NCBI GenBank assembly: GCA_026706845.1
Contig: JAPOXY010000057.1
Location: 1 to 54,659 of the forward strand
Origin: Gemmatimonadota bacterium
GTDB lineage: Bacteria > Latescibacterota > UBA2968
DNA length: 54,659 bases
Direction of reading: 5' to 3'
Position numbers and translations under genes: made by a program. The notes beneath the pieces are model-generated. The model ran no database searches. It worked only from the letters and a program-made list of their open reading frames with translations, and was not told where the DNA came from. Position 1 is the first letter of the stretch. Every line of letters begins with the position of its first letter. Positions 1 to 8,065 of this stretch are shown here, in pieces.

Positions 1-1031
1 ATCAGCGATGTGATGGCATTGAGTTCGATGCCGGGCAAGAGGCCGATAAACACGGGAATAATAATGATGATGTTGAGGGGCGCCATAATGCTCTGCGCTT
101 CTTTGAAAGATTTGGCAAAGATGGAGACGGACATTAAGGCGGCGGCAAAAAAGATGGTTAAGGGCAGACACAGAGAAAGGACCAGGAGGATGGATGATAT
201 TTCGAACATGCCCTGTAGCGCGTCGAGGATTCTTGCGACAATTTCTCGTTGTAACATAACGGCGATAAAAAAACCGATAAAACTATTGGCGATTGACGCA
301 AATCCCGATAGGACAATTACACCACATTTGCCCAGCAAGATCTGAATTTTGCTGACGGGAGCAACGAGTAGTGTTTCGAGGGTGGCGCGTTCTTTTTCTC
401 CTGCGCCCAGATCAAGGGCTGGATACATACATCCCATAAAACACATTATGACAAAAATATAGGGCAGAAAACCTCCCACGCTTTTTCCGATTCTTTCCCG
501 TTGAGAAGCAATATCGTGGCGTCTGACCTGCACGGGATCCACAATTGTGCGGTCGAGGGCAAGCCGTTGGAATCGGTCATTGATGATCTGGTTTTCGTAG
601 TCTCGAATCAGACTTGTCAGGCGATTGCGAGATGCGTCCATATCTCTGGAGGATTTGAAATAGAGATGGATCTGGCCGCGCTGTAAGTCGGCGATTTGGG
701 CATCGAATTGCTCGTCAACGCGAATGGCTGCATCTATGCTGTCGGAGCGGATGAGCTGAGGGATTATGTCTTCTGTTATGTCTTCTCGTATTTTCAGGTC
801 GTCGCGGTTGAGAAGGGTTTCGCGGAATGCCTCTGCATTGCCATTTGTGATCAGGGCAACTACAAGTGTTTTGGTTCTGACTTTTTGGGCCTGACGAGTA
901 GTAAAGACAGCCGCAATTGTAAATAACAGCGGGAATAACAGCATTGGTATGATGAACATCATCATCATCGAACGCCGGTCGCGCGTGATGTCCTTAAATT
1001 CTTTTTTGAAGATGGTGAAGATCGTTTTCAT
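1..1031 (-). CDS. ABC-2 type (NatB-like) exporter permease, partial
   Basis: Membrane subunit of an ABC exporter; the 3' end lies beyond the left edge, leaving about 343 codons. The start ATG follows AGAGGTCCCC. The protein opens with a short cytoplasmic stretch (MKTIFTIFKKEFKD) and a hydrophobic segment at about residues 22-42. A long extracytoplasmic domain follows (about 45-180), then a cluster of hydrophobic helices including the conserved GAGEKERATLETLL segment near residue 215. This order of one helix, a large outer loop, then a helix bundle is typical of NatB/DrrB-like ABC-2 permeases. It starts 20 bases after the stop of the ATPase gene, so the two form one operon. The exported substrate cannot be read from the sequence; NatB proteins are known for sodium export. 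Confidence 0.85.
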   Translation of the reverse strand, partial: MKTIFTIFKKEFKDITRDRRSMMMMFIIPMLLFPLLFTIAAVFTTRQAQKVRTKTLVVALITNGNAEAFRETLLNRDDLKIREDITEDIIPQLIRSDSIDAAIRVDEQFDAQIADLQRGQIHLYFKSSRDMDASRNRLTSLIRDYENQIINDRFQRLALDRTIVDPVQVRRHDIASQRERIGKSVGGFLPYIFVIMCFMGCMYPALDLGAGEKERATLETLLVAPVSKIQILLGKCGVIVLSGFASIANSFIGFFIAVMLQREIVARILDALQGMFEISSILLVLSLCLPLTIFFAAALMSVSIFAKSFKEAQSIMAPLNIIIIIPVFIGLLPGIELNAITSL

Positions 1032-1051
1032 GGGGACCTCTTATAGCAAAT

Positions 1052-1819
1052 CTATGCCTGTTCAACGATGCGGATAAATTCGTCTTCCAGCGTGGGGGTT
1101 TGCATCTGGTTGTGAAAGTCTTTTAGTGTGCCGTTAAACTGCAATTGGCCTTTGTGAATGATGGCGAGGTCGTCGCTGAGCAGGCTGACTTCACCCATGC
1201 GGTGTGTGGAAAAGATGACGGTTTTTCCCGCGTTTCGACAGTCGCGGATGAGATGTACGATATTGCGCGAGGTGACGACGTCGAGACCGTCGGTGGGTTC
1301 GTCGAATACAATGACATCGGGGTCGTGTATGATCGTGCGTACAATGGAGACTTTTTGTTTCATGCCCGTGGAGAGTTTGCCAATGCGGCGGTTTGCAAAG
1401 GCTTCCATGTCGAGGAGGGCAAAGAGGTGGTCGCGCCGCGTGTTGTAATCGGCACTGGTCATGCCGTGCAGGTCGGCAAAGTAGCGCACCATTTCATTGG
1501 GCGTCAGGCGATCGTACAATCCCGTGTTGCCGGTGAGAAAGCCGAGGTTTTCGCGTACGGCTTGACTTTGTGTTACAGTGTCGTATTCCGCGACAGATAT
1601 GCTGCCCGAAGTGGGTTTGAGCATGGTGGCAATCATGCGCAATGCGGTGGTTTTTCCCGCGCCATTGGGACCCAATAGCGCGAAGACGCGACCGGGCTGA
1701 CAGGTGAAACTGATGTCGCATACTGCGTCGATGGTGTTGCCCTGAAAACCATCTCCCATTTCGCGTTTTTGCTGCCGCGATAATTTGAAAGTTTTGACAA
1801 TATTTTTTGCGATAACCAT
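1052..1819 (-). CDS. ABC exporter ATPase (NatA/CcmA-like)
   Basis: ATP-binding subunit that would energise the adjacent NatB-like permease. The 255-residue protein has Walker A GPNGAGKTT (residues 50-58), signature LSTGMKQKV near 150, Walker B VIVFDEPT near 170 and the switch histidine in FSTHRMGEV. The single nucleotide-binding domain with a short C-terminal tail is the usual size for ABC-2 partners. GGAG lies six bases before the ATG. The 264 bases upstream to the next gene hold no gene I can support and no clear promoter. Operon partner identity is strong; the substrate is unknown. Confidence 0.9.
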   Translation of the reverse strand: MVIAKNIVKTFKLSRQQKREMGDGFQGNTIDAVCDISFTCQPGRVFALLGPNGAGKTTALRMIATMLKPTSGSISVAEYDTVTQSQAVRENLGFLTGNTGLYDRLTPNEMVRYFADLHGMTSADYNTRRDHLFALLDMEAFANRRIGKLSTGMKQKVSIVRTIIHDPDVIVFDEPTDGLDVVTSRNIVHLIRDCRNAGKTVIFSTHRMGEVSLLSDDLAIIHKGQLQFNGTLKDFHNQMQTPTLEDEFIRIVEQA

Positions 1820-2083
1820 AATGCACTCCGCGATTGCGGGTTGAATAGCGTATAGTCAGAAATCTCCCATTACTTTTTCATATTAGTGATAGAGTTACCC
1901 AATTTTGTTTCAAAATGCAAGAGGACATTTTTATATTGGGTTTTTTGTTTAAAACAGAAGCCTGCATCTATTCGTCCGTGAACTACAGGTATGGATTAGG
2001 AGTCATTGGGGGTGTTGAGCGTGGCGAGGTGTGTGGAGATTGAAGAGAGATTGCGTTGGGAATATAGATCCTTAGAAATACAT

Positions 2084-2689
2084 TTATACAGAGTGCAAAC
2101 TACTGATTCGGTCCAATGTTCTCTTTAAACTTGCAGATACAGAAGCAGCGCGTTCTAAATCCCAATGATCTCGTACAAATTCGGTAAAACGCGCATTAAA
2201 TCCAGTGCCTACTTTTGCGGTTGTCGCGCTAGGTACCGGAACCAGTTCTCGTCTTAATTTTCCCTTTCTACTTCTTCGTGCAAGCGAAACGAGAAACTCT
2301 TTGGGTTTTTCTATATTGTCGGTGTTGTATGGAATGCGATTGAGTGGTATTGATAGAAATTTTGCGATGCCCCTGCGATCCGCCATAATCCAGGATTCGA
2401 TTTCCATGACTGCAACGCGAAAGAAAAATCCAGAATTTAGAGGTGCTCCAATCCAGGACTGAATGAGCTTTGGCGGGCAATTTTGAGGAGAATCTAAATC
2501 TGTCAACAAAAAGACATTATAAAACCCTCTGGCTGCACGGTTGAGGTTACGGGCATTTTCTTTTAAGTAAGAATTGCCTTTATTTCCGATTCTTTGTACG
2601 ATTTCGAGGTCAAAGTATTCGAGAATTTTAGTCGAAACTGCATCGCTGAGTGTATCCTCAACAGCGAGGATTACTTTGTTTGATCTCAT
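2084..2689 (-). CDS. TOPRIM-like DUF4276-type protein
   Basis: A 201-residue protein whose start overlaps the stop of the upstream ATPase gene by four bases. It carries the three acidic motifs expected of a small TOPRIM-like nuclease fold: a glutamate after the first strand (VEDTLSD, E11), DxD (TDLD, D64 and D66) and a downstream ExESW (E96, E98, W100) followed by MADRRG. DUF4276 proteins commonly accompany RecF/AAA_21-type ATPases, and TOPRIM partners act as effectors in OLD- and PARIS-type anti-phage systems. Nuclease or other effector activity is therefore a reasonable inference, not something shown here. No phage genes or other defence genes lie nearby. Assignment to the family is by motif order only. 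Confidence 0.7.
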   Translation of the reverse strand: MRSNKVILAVEDTLSDAVSTKILEYFDLEIVQRIGNKGNSYLKENARNLNRAARGFYNVFLLTDLDSPQNCPPKLIQSWIGAPLNSGFFFRVAVMEIESWIMADRRGIAKFLSIPLNRIPYNTDNIEKPKEFLVSLARRSRKGKLRRELVPVPSATTAKVGTGFNARFTEFVRDHWDLERAASVSASLKRTLDRISSLHSV

Positions 2690-3840
2690 TCTAAAAAGCT
2701 CAACTGTTCGGCATGTTCAGGTCTGGTTCTTGGAAGCACGGCTTCACCAACTGTAAAACCAGCTTCGAGGAGCGTCTGTACTTCATCAATATCAGAGACT
2801 ATTTTAATCGCTGTTCCTTCCCGTGCTGGTGTAAGCAACAAAACTTCTCCGCCATCAATGCCTTTTTCTGTAAGCAATGCATCGCTATGTGTACTCACAA
2901 ATACCTGGGGGCGTCTGCTTCTTTGCATCCTGGAAATAAACGGTGCGAGTTGAGAGACAATGCCCGCATTTAATGACAACTCTGGCTCTTCCAATAAGAG
3001 TACGGAGTCACTCTCGAGAAGAGACCATAATAAGCCCAGGAGACGAAGCGTTCCATCGGAAAATTGATCTTCGCGTTGTAAGCCCGCATTCGGGCGCCAG
3101 TGGGAATAAAGGGCTTGTAAATGAGGTCTTCCCGTGTTTGCTTCGCGAATAAATTCCAATTGCTCAAGTTGGGGCACGGCAATTTTTAGGGCTTGTTCAA
3201 TTTTTTGCAACCGGGAACGGCGCGTTCTCTCAGGGACTGTAGCAATTCTTTCCAAAAATCCTTGCCCAAAGGGGTCATCTTCAACAACTCTGCCCTGAAT
3301 CGAATCGGCAAACCGCAAAAGTTGAGGAACCAGATGTAAATAGGTAATGTCTCGCAAGAAAAGCACAATCTCTCGAAAGTCTGCATTGACATTGATCTGC
3401 TCAAGAAAGGTTTGTGTAAGTCGCTGTGGGTCCCCTTCGTCGTCTGCATCTGGCCTATCAAGAATCTGTTGATCACCTTTCCACACGCGTTCATAAGTGA
3501 GAAAAGGCTGGCGATAACCTCGAGGTTCCTGCCTAATTCCTATCGCATATCGCCAGGTTTCGGGGGATTCTGCATTGTCTGCAAGGTGAATTTCGATTGC
3601 AATTTCCGGATCTTGTCGCGCCGCCAGGCTGCGGATTTTAGATACACCTCCGCGGTCTTTGACCGCTTTCTGCAATCCGCCGCCTTCTGCTTTTACAATA
3701 TCTCGAAGAAAGCGAAAAACATCGAGAAGATTAGACTTACCGGACGCATTTGCACCTACGACAAACTGACGCTCGCGCAATGGAACATCGAATTCTCGAA
3801 AATTGCGCCAGTTTTTTACAATAAGACGTTTGATCATCAT
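2686..3840 (-). CDS. RecF/OLD-like AAA_21 ATPase
   Basis: A 384-residue ABC-type ATPase of the SMC/RecF/OLD class. It has Walker A GANASGKSN (residues 29-37), an arginine-rich middle, the signature region QFSDGTLRLLGL, Walker B VLLLEEPELSLN and the H-loop VFVSTHSDALL. I start it at the ATG at 3840 because GGGAG lies eight bases upstream; an in-frame ATG at 3855 would add five residues but has no such site. It has no TOPRIM domain of its own, unlike full OLD proteins; that domain appears to be supplied by the overlapping downstream gene. The pair is divergent from the DUF418 gene. Role in defence is inferred from family and pairing. Confidence 0.85.
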   Translation of the reverse strand: MMIKRLIVKNWRNFREFDVPLRERQFVVGANASGKSNLLDVFRFLRDIVKAEGGGLQKAVKDRGGVSKIRSLAARQDPEIAIEIHLADNAESPETWRYAIGIRQEPRGYRQPFLTYERVWKGDQQILDRPDADDEGDPQRLTQTFLEQINVNADFREIVLFLRDITYLHLVPQLLRFADSIQGRVVEDDPFGQGFLERIATVPERTRRSRLQKIEQALKIAVPQLEQLEFIREANTGRPHLQALYSHWRPNAGLQREDQFSDGTLRLLGLLWSLLESDSVLLLEEPELSLNAGIVSQLAPFISRMQRSRRPQVFVSTHSDALLTEKGIDGGEVLLLTPAREGTAIKIVSDIDEVQTLLEAGFTVGEAVLPRTRPEHAEQLSFLE

Positions 3841-4043
3841 AACAATAACTCCCATGAAAATCTAAATGGCTCATCCATGGAAACATGATCTTTAGCAGTA
3901 GAAATAACAGCATTAATAAACTTATTCGAGATGGGTGTGTTGGGCAAGCATTTTGTAAGTGCGATGCGCGCGGTATCAGATATAGTGTGTTCAATTTTAA
4001 TAATGGCATATATTCCCTGTAAGCAAATCTATAAGGTGAAAAT

Positions 4044-5264
4044 ATGGACCAACGCGTTCTAAACAGCCCTGTTGAGGTTGCAGATCGCATTGAGAGTCTG
4101 GATGTGTTGCGCGGCTTTGCTGTGCTTGGTATCCTGGTCATGAACATCCAGTCATTTGCAATGCCTGGGGCGGCGTACCTGAACCCGACGGCTTACGGCG
4201 ATCTCAATGGTATCAACTTTTTTACCTGGCTGGTTAGCTACCTGCTCGTTGATCAGAAGTTTATGTCAATCTTTTCAATGCTCTTTGGTGCTGGGGTCTG
4301 CCTATTTGCCGATCGCGCCGAGGCTCGCAGTGGTCGCTCCGCTGGCTTGCACTACCGCCGCACATTCTATCTGCTCGTCTTCGGCCTTGTGCATGCCTAT
4401 TTTTTGTGGTCGGGCGATATATTGGTTGCCTACGCGCTTTGCGGCTCCGTCCTCTTTCTTTTTAGGAATCGTTCGCCGCGGACGCTGGTGGTCATTGGCC
4501 TCGTTGTTTTTGCAGTGGCGAGTGTGCTGTCCATTGGAATAGGTCTGACAACAGAGTTTATTCCCGAAAAAGATGTGGCTGATATCACCGCGACGTGGGC
4601 ACCAGATGCGGCCAAAATTGATGCGGAGTTGCTCGCTTATCGTAGCGGCTGGTTCGCACAGCAGGCACAACGGACTAGCGATACACTGGGAATGCACACG
4701 ACGGTCCTGCCAATTGAAGTGTTTTGGCAATCCGCAGGTATCATGCTGCTGGGCATGGCCCTCTACCGTTGGCACATCCTGAGTACGGCCCGCAATGACC
4801 GATTCTACTGCTGCCTCGCGCTCATCGGGTTCGGTGTGGGCGTGCCGATTGTTGCTGCTGGAGCCTGGTGGAATTTTGCGGCCGGATGGAACTGGGAGCG
4901 TTCGATGTTCCTTGGGTCGCAGTTCAACTACTGGGGTAGCCTCTCTATGGCATTTGGATACGTGGGTATTGTGATGTTGGCGGTTCGGCGCGGATGGTTC
5001 TCTGCGTTACAGATGCGCCTGGCAGCAGCCGGGCGAATGGCGTTTACCAATTATATCGCACAAACGCTGATCTGCACGACTATTTTTTATGGGCATGGAT
5101 TCGGGCTTTTCGGGCGGGTTGCACGCTGGCAACAGGCCATAGTTGTCATCGTTGTATGGGGCCTCCAACTCTGGTGGTCGCCGTTGCTGATGAGACGTTT
5201 TCGATATGGCCCGTTGGAATGGAGTTGGCGGGCACTGACCTACTGGCGGGTCCCGGGACGATAG
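4044..5264 (+). CDS. DUF418 (YeiB-family) integral membrane protein
   Basis: A 406-residue polytopic membrane protein. It starts with the family hallmark RIESLDVLRGFAVLGILVMN (residues 14-33), then several hydrophobic helices. The C-terminal DUF418 half contains AAAGRMAFTNYIAQT and ends with the typical PLEWSWRALTYWR motif. YeiB/DUF418 proteins are inner-membrane proteins of unknown transport or acyl-transfer role related to the acyltransferase-3/HGSNAT fold. AAGGTG precedes the ATG by five bases. The next gene begins 36 bases downstream on the same strand, so it may be co-transcribed with the oxidoreductase and cupin, although no functional link is evident. Confidence 0.85.
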   Translation: MDQRVLNSPVEVADRIESLDVLRGFAVLGILVMNIQSFAMPGAAYLNPTAYGDLNGINFFTWLVSYLLVDQKFMSIFSMLFGAGVCLFADRAEARSGRSAGLHYRRTFYLLVFGLVHAYFLWSGDILVAYALCGSVLFLFRNRSPRTLVVIGLVVFAVASVLSIGIGLTTEFIPEKDVADITATWAPDAAKIDAELLAYRSGWFAQQAQRTSDTLGMHTTVLPIEVFWQSAGIMLLGMALYRWHILSTARNDRFYCCLALIGFGVGVPIVAAGAWWNFAAGWNWERSMFLGSQFNYWGSLSMAFGYVGIVMLAVRRGWFSALQMRLAAAGRMAFTNYIAQTLICTTIFYGHGFGLFGRVARWQQAIVVIVVWGLQLWWSPLLMRRFRYGPLEWSWRALTYWRVPGR

Positions 5265-5300
5265 CGCGAATTTTGTTTCACACGATTCAAAGGAGAAGAT

Positions 5301-6542
5301 ATGGATAAACTCAAACTCGCTCTGATTGGTTGTGGCGGTATGGGGACGCGCCATTTGTATGGGTTGCGCGAACTGGCGAAGACGCCATTTAATAATATTG
5401 AATTGTGCGCTTTGTGCGATCTCAATCGAGACAATGCAGAAATGGCTGCGAGAGAGGCCGAGCAGTTGCTCGGTTCAAAACCTCCCGTATTTACGTCCAT
5501 AGAAGAGATGGTGCAGGCGATTCCCGATTTGATGGCGGTCGATGTGGTCACTGATCCGTCGGTGCATCACACGGTGGTGTGTGAGGCTCTGGATCTGGGG
5601 TTGCATGTGCTGGTTGAAAAACCTATGGCTATTTCTGTCAAAGCATGCCATGCTATGAATGAGGCGGCGGAGCGCAACGGGCGAAAACTGTCGGTTGCTG
5701 AAAATTATCGGCGCGATCCTTCGGCAAGGCTGACGCGCCATTTGTTGGATACCGGGCGGATCGGAACGCCTTATATGGCGACGCTCCACGCCTTGCGCGG
5801 CGGCAATGAAATTTTTATTACGCCCTGGCGGCATTTAAAAGACCGCGGGGGACCCTTGATCGATATGGGGGTACACTATGCGGATCTGATTCGGTATCAA
5901 CTCGGCGATGTGGTCGAGGTGTATGGCGATACGCGCCTGGTGGAGCCAGTGCGCAAAAAACAACAGTCTATCGGTGATCGGTATGAATTTTATCAGCAGC
6001 GTTTTCTCGCGATGCCCGATGAAGTGCCCGCTACGGCAGAAGATACGTCAATGGCGATGATGAAGATGGAAAGCGGCGTGATGGTGAGTTTTATTATGGG
6101 CATTGGGGGGCACGGCGCATGCCGCAGTCAGTTGATTTTAGGCGATAAAGGGTGTTTGCAGAGCTACGGGAGTCGCGGGAGTCAGGCGATATGGCAATCG
6201 GCAGATGGCGAGGTGAGAGATCAGAATGCGATTTTAGATGCTGTTGACGATTTTGAATTGCATCCTCTCTTAGATCATTTTTTTCCCACGAAAAACAGTG
6301 TGGGCGACCAGGCAGTGGATTGGAAATTGATCGCTTATGAACAATACGAACTCGCCTGTGCTGTTCTGAATGATGAACCGATTGAGGTCGATGGTATTGA
6401 GGGAATGAAGGATGTTGCGGCGATTTATGCGATTTGCGAGTCTGCTCGCGCAGGTCGCACTGTGACGGCAGCAGAGATCGAAAGCGGAGAGTTGTATGAA
6501 TATCAGGCGGAGATCGATGCGGCGTTGAACATCAACACTTAA
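5301..6542 (+). CDS. Gfo/Idh/MocA oxidoreductase, canonical type
   Basis: NAD(P)-dependent sugar or cyclitol dehydrogenase family protein, 413 residues. The N-terminal Rossmann fold has GCGGMG (10-15) and the acidic residue of CDLN that binds the ribose. The catalytic EKP motif is intact (residues 106-108). The second motif is also present: GPLIDMGVHYADL gives the aspartate and histidine of the DxxxH pattern. These intact motifs contrast with the three Gfo/Idh proteins of the large minus-strand block. AAAGGAG precedes the ATG. A cupin follows 16 bases downstream and probably shares the transcript. The exact substrate is unknown. Confidence 0.9.
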   Translation: MDKLKLALIGCGGMGTRHLYGLRELAKTPFNNIELCALCDLNRDNAEMAAREAEQLLGSKPPVFTSIEEMVQAIPDLMAVDVVTDPSVHHTVVCEALDLGLHVLVEKPMAISVKACHAMNEAAERNGRKLSVAENYRRDPSARLTRHLLDTGRIGTPYMATLHALRGGNEIFITPWRHLKDRGGPLIDMGVHYADLIRYQLGDVVEVYGDTRLVEPVRKKQQSIGDRYEFYQQRFLAMPDEVPATAEDTSMAMMKMESGVMVSFIMGIGGHGACRSQLILGDKGCLQSYGSRGSQAIWQSADGEVRDQNAILDAVDDFELHPLLDHFFPTKNSVGDQAVDWKLIAYEQYELACAVLNDEPIEVDGIEGMKDVAAIYAICESARAGRTVTAAEIESGELYEYQAEIDAALNINT

Positions 6543-6558
6543 AATGGAGGAAAGACAG

Positions 6559-6921
6559 ATGGTGATTCGCAATTGGCAAGATGCCACGCCCACAGTGGGC
6601 CATGAAACGGCGTTGATCTGGTCGATTTTCAGGCAGAAGGGGTCTGCTGGTTTGAGCGAGGAAGAAGCACCGATGTTGGCGGCGTCGGGATTTACCCTGC
6701 ATATGATGCAGAGCCGCAAGGCGGGCGATTATCACATGCACGATGACAAAGAACAGATTTATTATTTTACGCGCGGTCATGGCAAGATGAAGATCGATGA
6801 CGAGATTTATCCCGTTGAGCCAGGCGATGCCGTGCATTTACCGCCTTATACGTATCACCAGTTGATCAATGACAGCGACGATTGGATTGAACACATCCTG
6901 GTGACTGTGCCGGTGGGTTAA
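6559..6921 (+). CDS. Small cupin-domain protein
   Basis: A 120-residue single-domain cupin. The first cupin motif is DYHMHDDKEQIYYFTRGHGK (H, H, E ligands) and the second is PGDAVHLPPYTYHQL (final H). Together these form a metal site typical of small sugar-binding or isomerase-like cupins. I start it at 6559 because GGAGG lies eight bases before this ATG; an ATG 15 bases earlier would lie inside that ribosome-binding site. It follows the canonical Gfo/Idh gene and probably works on a related metabolite. Its 3' end overlaps the convergent alcohol dehydrogenase gene by four bases. Confidence 0.85.
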   Translation: MVIRNWQDATPTVGHETALIWSIFRQKGSAGLSEEEAPMLAASGFTLHMMQSRKAGDYHMHDDKEQIYYFTRGHGKMKIDDEIYPVEPGDAVHLPPYTYHQLINDSDDWIEHILVTVPVG

Positions 6922-7940
6922 GGGTAAAGGACGTATTTTAATCCCTCTTGTCGCTCTGCGCCATCAAATGCCTGTTCCCAATTTTCGAGTGGCAGCCTGT
7001 GGGATATGTATGCCGAGGGATCTATTGTTTTGTCGATGACCATTTCGAGGGCGCGTTGCCAACTGGGCCAGTTCTGGGCAATAGAACTGTTTATGGAGAG
7101 CTGTTTGTAGATGATTTTGCCCCAGTTCACTTCAACGGGGTGTTCGATCAGTGCTACCTGTGTGAATGTGCCGAGGGGACGCACAGCGTCGAGGCATTGA
7201 TTGATGGAGGCGGCAGCACCAGCACATTCGATGACAATATCGGCGCCGTCGCTGTTGAGCGAGCGGACACATTCGGATATATTTTCGCGCGTGACATCCA
7301 CGGTGTGTTCTGCACTTTTAGCCATAGCGAGGCGATGGGCGTCGCGGTCTGTTCCGCAGACTATAACGCGCCCGCCTGCGAGTCTGGCGAGGTCGGCACA
7401 CATCAGACCAATGGGACCGGGACCCGAAACGAGTACCAGGTCGCCGGGTACGATTTTTGCGTGAAAAAGAACGGCTTTGATGCAGCAGGCGAGGGGTTCA
7501 ACAAGCGCGGCGGTGTCATAGGAGACAGATTCGGGAAGCGGGAAGGCGAGGTTTTGGGGGATGACGCAGTATTCGGCAAATCCGCCGTCGCGCATGCTGC
7601 CAACGGATTTGCGCTGGGGGCAAAAGAAAAATTCGCTGGCCCGACAATAGCGACAGTACCCACACGCGCCATTTGCCGTGGGAAGGACTGTGATGCGATC
7701 GCCTATTTTGATGCGGGTAACATTGGCGCCGACTTTGACGACTTCACCCGAAAGTTCATGGCAAAGTGTGACAGGTGGGCGAGAGCCATAACCGCCGTGG
7801 CGGATGTGGAGATCGGTGCCGCAGAGTCCACCGAGCTGAACGGCGATTTTAATGTCGTCGGGGTGTTCGATATCCGGTTCTGGAATGTCGCATAAGGCGA
7901 TGTGTCCAGGGCCGGGTTTTAGTTTGCGTACAGCGCGCAT
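6918..7940 (-). CDS. Zinc-dependent medium-chain alcohol dehydrogenase
   Basis: A 340-residue medium-chain dehydrogenase of the sorbitol/threonine dehydrogenase type. The catalytic zinc residues sit in LCGTDLH (C) and CHELSGEV (H, E). The structural zinc loop has four cysteines in CGYCRYCRASEFFFC. The nucleotide-binding motif is SGPGPIGLM. It would oxidise a polyol or sugar alcohol with NAD(P). It is convergent with the cupin and lies 125 bases downstream of the DUF3604 gene, with a candidate promoter of its own in that gap, so it may be separate from the large block. Substrate not determinable. Confidence 0.9.
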   Translation of the reverse strand: MRAVRKLKPGPGHIALCDIPEPDIEHPDDIKIAVQLGGLCGTDLHIRHGGYGSRPPVTLCHELSGEVVKVGANVTRIKIGDRITVLPTANGACGYCRYCRASEFFFCPQRKSVGSMRDGGFAEYCVIPQNLAFPLPESVSYDTAALVEPLACCIKAVLFHAKIVPGDLVLVSGPGPIGLMCADLARLAGGRVIVCGTDRDAHRLAMAKSAEHTVDVTRENISECVRSLNSDGADIVIECAGAAASINQCLDAVRPLGTFTQVALIEHPVEVNWGKIIYKQLSINSSIAQNWPSWQRALEMVIDKTIDPSAYISHRLPLENWEQAFDGAERQEGLKYVLYP

Positions 7941-7987
7941 GGTATTTGTTCAGTATAGAGAATGTGTATTTTTTCGTTTACTTTGCT

Positions 7988-8016
7988 ATTATGCACAATC
8001 TTTACATGGTAGGCAA
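7988..8016 (-). promoter_or_regulatory. Candidate sigma70 promoter for the alcohol dehydrogenase
   Basis: On the minus strand TTGCCT (8016-8011), a 17-base spacer and CATAAT (7993-7988) lie about 50 bases before the dehydrogenase start. The -10 matches consensus at five of six positions, the -35 at four. Confidence 0.4.
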
Positions 8017-8065
8017 TCACTGTTTGTGTGGAGGAGACATCGGATGCGGTGCAAGGGCGACTTCT

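Noticed and set aside
6948-7895. Open plus-strand frame opposite the alcohol dehydrogenase
   Set aside because: Antisense to a complete medium-chain dehydrogenase with intact zinc motifs; no domain seen in the opposite reading.
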